A stretch of 64,000 nucleotides of DNA from Hymenobacter negativus (GTDB lineage Bacteria > Bacteroidota > Bacteroidia > Cytophagales > Hymenobacteraceae), in NCBI RefSeq assembly GCF_017571495.1, contig NZ_JAGETZ010000004.1:62001-126000 (forward strand). Reading direction: 5' to 3'. Shown piece after piece: positions 27,037-33,629 of this stretch (its first letter is position 1; every line of letters starts with the position of its first letter). Made by a program: the position numbers and the translations under genes. A model generated the notes under the pieces. That model made no database searches. It saw only the letters and a program-made list of their open reading frames with translations, and was not told the DNA's origin.

Positions 27037-28008
27037 CTACTTTATTCTCAACTGCTCGCGCATCATCTGGCGGCGGCGGCCGGTGATGGCATCCATGCTC
27101 ACGTTCACTTCAAAGCCGATAATGAGCGTCATGCACACAAATTCGAGCCAGACCATGAAGCCCACCAGCGCACCGATGGAGCCATAAAAGTGGTTGTAAG
27201 AATCGAAAATGCGGACGTAGAGCGTAAATAAAAACGAAACCAGGAAGATGAGCAGCGTGGCTACAATAGCCCCCACCGATACCAGCGGCCACTTGTCGTG
27301 CACCGGCGGCACGAAATAATAAATAACGCAGGTCGTGCTTAGAAACAGCCCCAGCAGCGAGCCGTAGCGGATGAGGGTAAGCACCAAATCGGTGAACCGT
27401 TCGGGCACAATTTCATAGAACACCAGTCCGTCAATCAGGTAGGTGCCGAAGAAGATGCCGGCGATGGCCAGCACCAGAATCAGCGAGAGCACGAAGGTGA
27501 GAGCCGTAGCAATCAGGCGCTTGCGGAAGTAGCTGCGATGCTTAAACCACGGATACTTCTTTTCAAACGCATCGAGCAGCGCCATGATGCCATTGGAGCT
27601 GAGCACTAGGGCAGTACCGAAACCGAAGGAGAGCAGGCCGCCGTGCGGGATATTCACAATATCCTCGATGGTAGAGGCCGTGGCCGCATATAGCTCGCGC
27701 GGCATGAAGTCGGCCAAGAACTGCAGGATGTCCACGTTCAGGTTCGGTACGGGGATGTACGGAATGAGCGTGAACAGGAAAATGATGGTTGGAAACAGCG
27801 CTACAGTGAGGTTGAAGGCCATGTAGGCGGCCCGCTTTTCCAGCGAGTCCAGGCGTAGCTCGTGCAGGATGCGGTCGAGCACATCGTACACCGAAGCCCG
27901 GCCACCGCGCAGCCGCAGCCGCTTCAGGCCCACAATCACCCGCCGATAGGTGCGCTGCTGACGCACATCGGGAAAGCGGGCTCGGCGGATGGCAGCGGGG
28001 GCTTTCAC
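27037..28008 (-). CDS. YihY/BrkB-family inner-membrane protein
   Basis: 323 aa. A soluble N-terminus (about 1-60) precedes six hydrophobic helices. The family signature is seen in RAAYMAFNLTVALFPTIIF (the 'xAAxxAFxxxxSxxPxxxx' region), then FGTALVLSSNGIMALLDAFEKKY and a helical hairpin ending in FYGSIGALVGFMVWLEFVC. The family was once annotated ribonuclease BN; that role is no longer supported and transport is suspected. Nothing next to it suggests a substrate. Monocistronic. Confidence 0.9.
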   Translation of the reverse strand: MKAPAAIRRARFPDVRQQRTYRRVIVGLKRLRLRGGRASVYDVLDRILHELRLDSLEKRAAYMAFNLTVALFPTIIFLFTLIPYIPVPNLNVDILQFLADFMPRELYAATASTIEDIVNIPHGGLLSFGFGTALVLSSNGIMALLDAFEKKYPWFKHRSYFRKRLIATALTFVLSLILVLAIAGIFFGTYLIDGLVFYEIVPERFTDLVLTLIRYGSLLGLFLSTTCVIYYFVPPVHDKWPLVSVGAIVATLLIFLVSFLFTLYVRIFDSYNHFYGSIGALVGFMVWLEFVCMTLIIGFEVNVSMDAITGRRRQMMREQLRIK

Positions 28009-28046
28009 TGATTGGTTGGATGGTGAGTAACTAACGGGAAAGGCAC

Positions 28047-28137
28047 ATCAGGCAGAGCGCAGTCGAAGCATCTTCCTGTTACGCAACTAACTGATTACTT
28101 CAGTACGTGAGATGCTTCCGTTGTGCTCAACATGACG
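28047..28137. repeat. Imperfect inverted repeat, GAAGCATC arms
   Basis: The left arm (28047-28078, AGAGCGCAGTCGAAGCATCT) and right arm (28108-28137, reverse complement ATGTTGAGCACAACGGAAGCATCT) surround about 30 bases. The core is shared with the elements at 10585 and 32953. It fills the gap between the thioesterase stop and the BrkB-family start. Confidence 0.5.
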
Positions 28138-28154
28138 TGCTTTCATAAACTTCG

Positions 28155-28646
28155 TTACTTTCGAAACGCGGCCGGGGCGGGCGCGTCGGGCGGAATGGCA
28201 CCAGGTTTGGGCAGGACGGGGCTATCCAGGTCGTCCTCGCTAAAGTACGGCATCAGCTGCTGCTGGATGCTTTCGGGGATGGGCACAGGCCGGCCCGTGG
28301 TGGTTTTCACGAACACCATCAGCGTGTGTCCTTCGGTCAGCAGCTCATTGGCCTCGTTATAAATCTCATATTCGAACAGCACCCGCGTGCCTTCGGGTGG
28401 CTGGCGAAGCAGGAGCCGCACCGTCAGCAGGTCATCGTAGCGGGCCGGACGGCGGAAACGGGTGCGCAGCTCCCCTACCGGCATGCCCACGCCATCAGCC
28501 TCCAGTTCTTTGTAGCTGATGCCCAGCTTGCGAAACGCCTCGGTGCGGGCTACTTCAAAGTAAGCCGCATAGTTGCCGTGATAGACGTAGCCCATCTGGT
28601 CGGTTTCAGCGTAGCGCACGCGGATTTGGATGTCGGAGGTGTACAA
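28155..28646 (-). CDS. Acyl-CoA thioesterase, YbgC/4-hydroxybenzoyl-CoA type hotdog fold
   Basis: 163 aa. The N-terminal signature RYAETDQMGYVYHGNYAAYF contains the catalytic aspartate (D16) of the 4HBT subfamily, followed by ARTEAFRKLGISYKELE and the VGELRTRFRRPARYDDLL strands. It hydrolyses acyl-CoA thioesters; substrate length unknown. The proline-rich C-terminus (last 30 residues) is probably disordered. It is 27 bases downstream of the small gene at 28673 and likely the last gene of an mltG operon. Confidence 0.92.
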   Translation of the reverse strand: MYTSDIQIRVRYAETDQMGYVYHGNYAAYFEVARTEAFRKLGISYKELEADGVGMPVGELRTRFRRPARYDDLLTVRLLLRQPPEGTRVLFEYEIYNEANELLTEGHTLMVFVKTTTGRPVPIPESIQQQLMPYFSEDDLDSPVLPKPGAIPPDAPAPAAFRK

Positions 28647-28672
28647 GAAGGGTTAAGTTTTGAGGTTGATAA

Positions 28673-28993
28673 CTATGCTATTAGCCCGTATTCCTTAGGC
28701 AGATTCAACAGGTAATGACCGTAAATCCCCAGCGGATGCAGGCTAAGAATTATAACCAAGAAGACATCCACATTCTCAGTACCAATAAGAATGTGCTCGA
28801 ACTCCTTCGTTGAACTTTGGTACACGTGGCGAACAATACCATCAGACAAGTTCCAACCTTGTAATTCGGCAGTAGGAATAGCATCTACATACGGCCAAAT
28901 GTCGAGTCTAACTTCTGCTGTTTCAGTTACATTAAGCATTGTCAGCCCACATGTGCGCTGGAATTCTTCAGCAGTTAATTGGTTCGTCTGCAA
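28673..28993 (-). CDS. Small protein of unknown function
   Basis: 106 aa, no signal peptide and no domain recognised. It is acidic with a hydrophobic C-terminal segment (VFLVIILSLHPLGIYGHYLLNL) that could be a buried helix or one membrane helix. The coding sequence is noticeably more AT-rich than its neighbours, which suggests acquisition or weak constraint. It starts eight bases after the mltG stop, so it is almost certainly cotranscribed with mltG. Confidence 0.65.
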   Translation of the reverse strand: MQTNQLTAEEFQRTCGLTMLNVTETAEVRLDIWPYVDAIPTAELQGWNLSDGIVRHVYQSSTKEFEHILIGTENVDVFLVIILSLHPLGIYGHYLLNLPKEYGLIA

Positions 28994-29001
28994 ATGATTA
29001 T

Positions 29002-30090
29002 CTACTTAATCCCCGCCCGGTTCAGTGCCGCCTGGTAGCGTTTGGCATTCATAATGTGCTCGGCTTCGGTCACGGCGTAGGCGTGGTAGCCGCTGAAATC
29101 TTCTTTGGCGCAGAAGTAGAGGTAGTTGTTCTGCTCCGGCTTCAGTACCGCGTCGATACTGGCGATGCTGGGCAGGTTGATGGGGCCGGGCGGCAGGCCG
29201 GCATACATATAGGTGTTGTAGGGCGAGTCTTTTTGCAGGTGCACATTGAGCACGCGCTTGATGGTGAAGTCGTGGTTAGCGTAGACTACGGTGGGGTCGG
29301 CCTGCAGCTTCATGCCGCGCTTGAGGCGGTTGAGGTAAACGGCGGCAATGCGCGGGCGCTCGTCGGCGTGCTGCTGCTGCTCGGCTTCCACGATGCTGGC
29401 TAGGGTGGTTACTTCAGCGCGGGTGAGGTGGAGTTTCTCGCGCTCAGCATCGCGGGCGGGCGTCCAGAATTGCTCGTAGGTGGTTTTTATGCGCTGCATC
29501 AGGCGAGTGGCCGTGGTGTTCCAATACATTTCATAGGTGTTTGGAATGAACATGGTAAGCACCGTGGTGGTATCGAAACCCAGGCTGCGGGTGTAAGCCG
29601 GGTCGCGCAGCAGCGAATCGAGCTGCTGGGCCGGCACGTCAACCTGGCTGGCCAGCTTCGCTACTAACTCGCTGCGCAGGCGCACGGTATTGAAGGTGAG
29701 ACGTACCGGTGACTGGGCCCCGCTCTTCAGCACGTTGATGAGCTGGCGGTTGGTGAAGCCATCCTTCAGCTCGTAGTTGCCGGGCTTCACGGCGCCGGGC
29801 TTGTCGTATTTCATCAGCCGGGCCACGAAGTGCAGCGAAAGTTTATCCACTACGGCCCCGGTTTTGTCGATGGCATTCAGGGCAGTTTTCCAGTCGGCTC
29901 CGCGGGGGATTACCACGTAGCTGGGCTTGCCCTTGGTTTCGACGTTGGAAGTGAAGAAAATCTGGTAGAAATAATACGAGAAGCATACCAGCGCGAGCGT
30001 GATGACCACGCTAACGGTGGCCCAGCGCCGGCGGCGCTTCAGGGATTGGTTGCGGTATTCGATGGCCGACTTGCGGACGGGTTCAGACAT
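29002..30090 (-). CDS. mltG: Endolytic murein transglycosylase MltG (YceG-like)
   Basis: Inner-membrane lytic transglycosylase that cleaves nascent glycan strands and sets their length. It has 362 aa. A basic cytoplasmic tail (1-24) is followed by one transmembrane helix (about 25-45, VSVVITLALVCFSYYFYQI) and a LysM-like domain. The catalytic domain has the glutamate in TLASIVEAEQQQHADERP, then VYLNRLKRGMKLQADPTVVYA, SPYNTYMYAGLPPGPINLPS and YLYFCAKEDFSGYHAYAVTEAEH, all classical YceG blocks. First gene of a probable three-gene operon. Confidence 0.95.
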   Translation of the reverse strand: MSEPVRKSAIEYRNQSLKRRRRWATVSVVITLALVCFSYYFYQIFFTSNVETKGKPSYVVIPRGADWKTALNAIDKTGAVVDKLSLHFVARLMKYDKPGAVKPGNYELKDGFTNRQLINVLKSGAQSPVRLTFNTVRLRSELVAKLASQVDVPAQQLDSLLRDPAYTRSLGFDTTTVLTMFIPNTYEMYWNTTATRLMQRIKTTYEQFWTPARDAEREKLHLTRAEVTTLASIVEAEQQQHADERPRIAAVYLNRLKRGMKLQADPTVVYANHDFTIKRVLNVHLQKDSPYNTYMYAGLPPGPINLPSIASIDAVLKPEQNNYLYFCAKEDFSGYHAYAVTEAEHIMNAKRYQAALNRAGIK

Positions 30091-30297
30091 GGCGTTAGAT
30101 AGGAAATCCAGGGAGCAGCCTCAAAAGTACGAAGGGCGGCAAACGGAGCCGCAAATGAGGGTGGGTTCGTGGTGCATTTCGGCCGGGCGTAGTACCTTGC
30201 CCGCGCCTTCGCGCCCAGCCAGCAACCCCACGCTGTGCTCGCCCGTCTGTTGTCGGCCCCTGCCGGTCCTTGAACCACTTAATTTATTTGTTCCTTT

Positions 30298-30930
30298 ATG
30301 CCCGCCACCCTCCTCCGCATTCATCCCGAAAATCCACCCCAAAACCGTATCCAACAAGCTGTTGATGTGTTGCGTAAAGGTGGAGTTATCATCTATCCAA
30401 CCGATACGGTGTATGGCATCGGCTGCGACGTGACCAATGCCAAGGCCGTGGAAAGAGTATGCCGTATCAAAGGCATTAAGCCCGAAAAAGCCAACCTGAG
30501 CTTCATCTGCTACGACCTGTCGCACATCTCCGACTATGCTCACGGCATCACAACCGCGACTTACAAGGTTATTAAAAAAGCGCTGCCGGGCCCCTTCACG
30601 TTCCTGTTCGAAGCCAGCGCCGACGCTCCTCGTTTCGGCGGTGTGAAGCGCAAAACTGTCGGCATCCGCGTGCCCGATAACCAGATTATTCGTCAGTTGG
30701 TCAAAGAGCTCGGCAACCCAATTGTGAGCACCTCGGTGCGCGAAAGTGAGGAAACGCTGGAAGAATATGTGACCGACCCGGACCTGATTTACGAGAAATA
30801 CCGCCTGCTCGTGGACCTCGTAATTGACGGTGGTTTTGGTGGCAACACCCCCAGCACCATAGTAGATTGCACCAACGACGACTTCGACATTGTGCGCGAA
30901 GGCGCCGGCGACATCGAGCCCTATTTGTAG
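30298..30930 (+). CDS. yciO: Sua5/YrdC-fold protein, YciO subfamily
   Basis: 210 aa. YPTDTVYGIGCDV, AVERVCRIKGIKPEKANLSF, LPGPFTFLFEA and KTVGIRVPDNQIIRQL align in order with the YrdC fold and most closely, from memory, with E. coli YciO (ICRIR, PGNYTFIL, GMRVPS). TsaC members make threonylcarbamoyl-AMP for tRNA t6A37; whether this protein does so or has the poorly defined YciO role cannot be decided by eye. Monocistronic, ending in the nested terminator element. Confidence 0.85.
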   Translation: MPATLLRIHPENPPQNRIQQAVDVLRKGGVIIYPTDTVYGIGCDVTNAKAVERVCRIKGIKPEKANLSFICYDLSHISDYAHGITTATYKVIKKALPGPFTFLFEASADAPRFGGVKRKTVGIRVPDNQIIRQLVKELGNPIVSTSVRESEETLEEYVTDPDLIYEKYRLLVDLVIDGGFGGNTPSTIVDCTNDDFDIVREGAGDIEPYL

Positions 30931-30936
30931 GCTCGC

Positions 30937-31103
30937 CTGTCGTCGCGAGCGAAGCAATCTGTCCGCTCAATGCGACCGCATTATAAGATATAAAAAGCCC
31001 CGACTCTATCCAGAGTCGGGGCTTTTTGCTCATCGAAACGGCTTCCTCAATTCTCAAGGCTGGTCACGTTAGAAGGTTGCTGTGTTCAGCCCGCGATGAC
31101 AAA
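30937..31103. repeat. Decayed composite inverted repeat around a terminator
   Basis: The left arm (30937-30962, TGTCGTCGCGAGCGAAGCAA) and right arm (about 31073-31103, reverse complement beginning TTTGTCATCGCGGGCTGAA) are partially complementary. The terminator at 30992-31027 lies between them. The layout is the same as at 12019-12217, again between convergent genes. Confidence 0.5.
30992..31027. terminator. Bidirectional intrinsic terminator
   Basis: Perfect 16-bp stem AAAAAGCCCCGACTCT/AGAGTCGGGGCTTTTT, loop ATCC. The first 16 bases are identical to the core of the hairpin at 12109-12160. Confidence 0.9.
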
Positions 31104-31109
31104 CGGTCG

Positions 31110-32024
31110 CTAGCGCTTGTGCTTCCATCTTCTATGCGTCCACAAGTACTGCTCGGGCGAGGCGCGCATGTCCTTTTCGAGTTCGCGGGCGAAGGCTTCA
31201 GTAACTGGAAAGGCACCGGCCGGGGCCAGCTTTGCCTCCCGGCCATCGGGCAGCTCGGTGAAGGTAACTTCGTAATAACCACGCCGCACGCGCCGGATAC
31301 CAACGTAAAGGACTGCGCAGTCGAGCTGCACGGCGAGGCGGTCGGCGCTGGTGTAAAAGCTGGTATCTTGGTTGAGGAAGTCGGTCCAGTAGGGTTTGTC
31401 CTCGGGGCCGGCGGCCTGGTCGGTGAGGAGGCTGAGGGTGCGGCCTTCGCCGCGGTGTGCCACCAAGTAGCGCAGGGTGGCCAGCATGGGCACAGCATCG
31501 GCGCCGAGGCGGGTGCGGAGGCGGCGCATAAAGCTTTCGAAAAACAGGTTGTTCAGGGGCTTGTATACGCCGGCAGCCCGGCCGGGAAACTCCAGTGCGG
31601 CGCCAGACAGAATCCATTCCCAGTTGCCCATGTGCGAGCCAAGGGAGAGCACCAACCGCTTTTCGGCAAAATGGCGCGTCATCAATTCGGGATTGGTGAA
31701 GCGCATGCGCTGCCGCAACTCTTCGGGCGAAATGGCAGCGGCTTTCAAAATCTCAACTATTACCTGAGCAAAATGGCGGTAGAATGCCTTGCCCGTGCGC
31801 TCGATTTCGGCTGGTGACTTATCAGGAAAAGAGTTGCGCAGGTTTTCCGTGACCACGCGCCAGCGGTAGCGCACCACATAAGCCAGCAGGAAATAGATGA
31901 ACTCCGCAAACAGGTACAGCACCGCCAGTGGCAGGTGCGCCAGGCCCAGCAGCAGCCAGCGCAACGGCTTGTAGTACCACGCGTAGGGCCGCCCGCTGGC
32001 TTTAATAGCGCCTTTTGTTGCCAT
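31110..32024 (-). CDS. LpxL/HtrB-family lipid acyltransferase
   Basis: 304 aa. An N-terminal membrane helix covers about 23-52 (WLLLGLAHLPLAVLYLFAEF). The HX4E catalytic motif is in GSHMGNWEW (H131 and E136), with FYRHFAQVIVEILKA before it and AAGVYKPLNNLFFESFMRRLR after it. The family adds secondary acyl chains to lipid A; in Bacteroidetes some members acylate other lipids. It starts two bases past the stop of the secreted gene at 32027, so the two are translationally coupled. Confidence 0.92.
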   Translation of the reverse strand: MATKGAIKASGRPYAWYYKPLRWLLLGLAHLPLAVLYLFAEFIYFLLAYVVRYRWRVVTENLRNSFPDKSPAEIERTGKAFYRHFAQVIVEILKAAAISPEELRQRMRFTNPELMTRHFAEKRLVLSLGSHMGNWEWILSGAALEFPGRAAGVYKPLNNLFFESFMRRLRTRLGADAVPMLATLRYLVAHRGEGRTLSLLTDQAAGPEDKPYWTDFLNQDTSFYTSADRLAVQLDCAVLYVGIRRVRRGYYEVTFTELPDGREAKLAPAGAFPVTEAFARELEKDMRASPEQYLWTHRRWKHKR

Positions 32025-32026
32025 GT

Positions 32027-32896
32027 TTAGTGAGGGGCAGCAGCCGCGCCGGGGGCAAATTCAGCTGTGCTGTGCTGGCCGATGGCGCGGTGGCCGGTCA
32101 GCAGCTTCTTGTTGCCGGGCCCGCCGTACACTTCAATAAACAGCGTGAACGGGCCATCGGGCAGCGGGCCCATGGGCAATTGGCCCACTACGGGGGTCGG
32201 CCGGCCGGCCTGGGGCGTCAGGGCCGCATCGGCATCGGCAGCCGAGCCGTCGGGGGTGGTGAGGTGATAATGCACGCGCAGCTCCTGCCCCACGGGCGCA
32301 TTGTGCAGCTCGGTATAGAAGAATACGTTATCGGCGCCTCGGCCGTAGCTACCACTTGGGGCGCGGGTGAGACGGTAGCCGCCTCGGCTGAAGTTATCGT
32401 CGCTCCCACCTTTCACGGCCGGGCGCGAAAGCAACACGATATCTGTCATGAACGGGCCGGTCGGCGCTTCGAGCACCAGCGGCTTTTCGAGGGTCGTTTC
32501 GCCGTTGGCGCTGCGGTACTGGTCTTTCACGGTGCCGCGCAGGGTGTATTTGCCATCGGGCAGCATGACTCTTTTCAGGAAGCTCAGCGGATTTTTGATG
32601 GCAATGGTGGTGTCGGTGAGCACCGGCGGCTTCAGAGTCACGACTTCGTGGTAGGCGGAGGTGCCATCAGCTTTCAGAATATCGAGCGTCACCACGGCCG
32701 ACGACTGGAAGGATTTCGGTGCCCGCTGCCGGTAGGTGAGCGGCTGCGTGGGCACGGTGACATAGATTTCTACCTCCGCGCCTTTCTCCACCTTATTCAG
32801 GTTGCGAAAACGGGCTACATCAAGCAGAATCTGGGGTGGGCCGGCTTGGGCAGCCAGCGTGGCAAGGGCAATGAGGATGGTGAGCAGGTAGCGCAT
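32027..32896 (-). CDS. Secreted beta-rich protein, unknown function
   Basis: 289 aa with a signal peptide (MRYLLTILIALATLAAQA). The rest looks like tandem beta-sandwich domains: FRNLNKVEKGAEVEIYVTVP, SSAVVTLDILKADGTSAYHE, LPDGKYTLRGTVKDQY and FTLFIEVYGGPGNKKLL. The first part resembles in style the N-terminal half of GWxTD-domain exported proteins of Bacteroidetes, but the GWxTD motif is absent, so this is only a hint. It is first in a two-gene operon with the LpxL-like acyltransferase, which suggests a cell-envelope role. Confidence 0.75.
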   Translation of the reverse strand: MRYLLTILIALATLAAQAGPPQILLDVARFRNLNKVEKGAEVEIYVTVPTQPLTYRQRAPKSFQSSAVVTLDILKADGTSAYHEVVTLKPPVLTDTTIAIKNPLSFLKRVMLPDGKYTLRGTVKDQYRSANGETTLEKPLVLEAPTGPFMTDIVLLSRPAVKGGSDDNFSRGGYRLTRAPSGSYGRGADNVFFYTELHNAPVGQELRVHYHLTTPDGSAADADAALTPQAGRPTPVVGQLPMGPLPDGPFTLFIEVYGGPGNKKLLTGHRAIGQHSTAEFAPGAAAAPH

Positions 32897-32900
32897 GGGA

Positions 32901-32908
32901 CAAAAGTA
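32901..32908 (-). promoter_or_regulatory. Putative -7 box four bases from the start codon
   Basis: TACTTTTG on the minus strand, full TAnnTTTG match, ending four bases before the ATG at 32896. If used, the mRNA would be leaderless or nearly so. No clear -33 box. Confidence 0.4.
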
Positions 32909-32952
32909 CGGCGGGTGGAGGGCTGGCGTTGGGAAAGCCCCGGTTGATAACA

Positions 32953-32988
32953 GGTCGTCATACTGAGCGCAGGCGAAGCATGACGACC
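32953..32988. repeat. Short palindrome, GGTCGTCAT/ATGACGACC arms
   Basis: Perfect 9-bp arms (32953-32961 and 32980-32988) with an 18-base loop containing ACTGAGCGCAGGCGAAGC, the same core as at 10585. Located between divergent genes. Confidence 0.6.
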
Positions 32989-33005
32989 CTTCTTTACTAA
33001 CACAC

Positions 33006-33013
33006 TATTTTTG
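33006..33013 (+). promoter_or_regulatory. Putative -7 box of the heavy-metal efflux locus
   Basis: TATTTTTG matches TAnnTTTG, 49 bases upstream of the ATG at 33063. No convincing -33 box is present upstream. Confidence 0.4.
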
Positions 33014-33062
33014 TGGCCAGCTACGGTAAACATTTACCGTGCCGCACCGTTCTCGTCCCGCT

Positions 33063-33479
33063 ATGCGTGCCACCATCGCCTTCGTTCTGGGTTTGCTGAT
33101 GCTGCTGGGCAGCCTCGTGCCCGACAACGACCTCGGCGAACTGGCCAAGCTGCCGGAACTGGCGAAGCACTACCAGTTTCACCACTCATCGGCTGGTGGC
33201 GGGCTCACGTTCGGCCAGTTTATGGTGGAGCACTACGGCGCGGGCACCAAGCATTACGATGGCTACAGCCTCTCGCAGCGGCACCAGCAGGACCATCACA
33301 ACCTCCCCTTACGCTGCCATCATGGCTGCATCACGCTAAGCTTTGTGGTAGCGCCTGTGACGCGGTTGGTGTTTGTAGAGCGGCCGGTTCAGGTCCTGGT
33401 GCGGGCTTATCGGGTGGCGGCGGCGCCACGCTACGCCTTTATTTTTAGCACCTCGCTGGCCCAACCGCCCCGAGCGTAG
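33063..33479 (+). CDS. Small histidine-rich exported protein at the metal-efflux locus
   Basis: The ATG at 33063 gives 138 aa with a signal-like N-terminus (MRATIAFVLGLLMLLGSLVP); an ATG eight codons upstream is also in frame. The middle carries clustered histidines (KHYQFHHSSAGGG, QRHQQDHHNLPLRCHHGC) and one C-x3-C-like spacing, suggesting metal binding. No named domain recognised. It precedes the CzcA-TolC fusion by 150 bases on the same strand, which supports a periplasmic metal-handling or sensing role; that is inference. Confidence 0.7.
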   Translation: MRATIAFVLGLLMLLGSLVPDNDLGELAKLPELAKHYQFHHSSAGGGLTFGQFMVEHYGAGTKHYDGYSLSQRHQQDHHNLPLRCHHGCITLSFVVAPVTRLVFVERPVQVLVRAYRVAAAPRYAFIFSTSLAQPPRA

Positions 33480-33629
33480 CCTCCCCGCGCCTCCGGACGC
33501 AGTGTGCCCGCACCAGACTTGGTCCTGGCTCCGATTTCCGGCCCCTCTTCCCTCTCTTATTGGATTGTTAGCGCCTCTCGGGCCGGCTGATTTGCCGCGT
33601 TCGGGCCGGGTCGCATTGCACCGTTTCGC

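Noticed and set aside
30298..30930. Confident assignment as the t6A enzyme TsaC
   Set aside because: Motifs resemble the YciO subfamily more than TsaC, so the t6A role is not asserted.
32015..32947. Plus-strand frame of 310 codons over the secreted gene and its promoter
   Set aside because: Antisense to a gene with a clear signal peptide; no conserved motif in the plus-strand frame.
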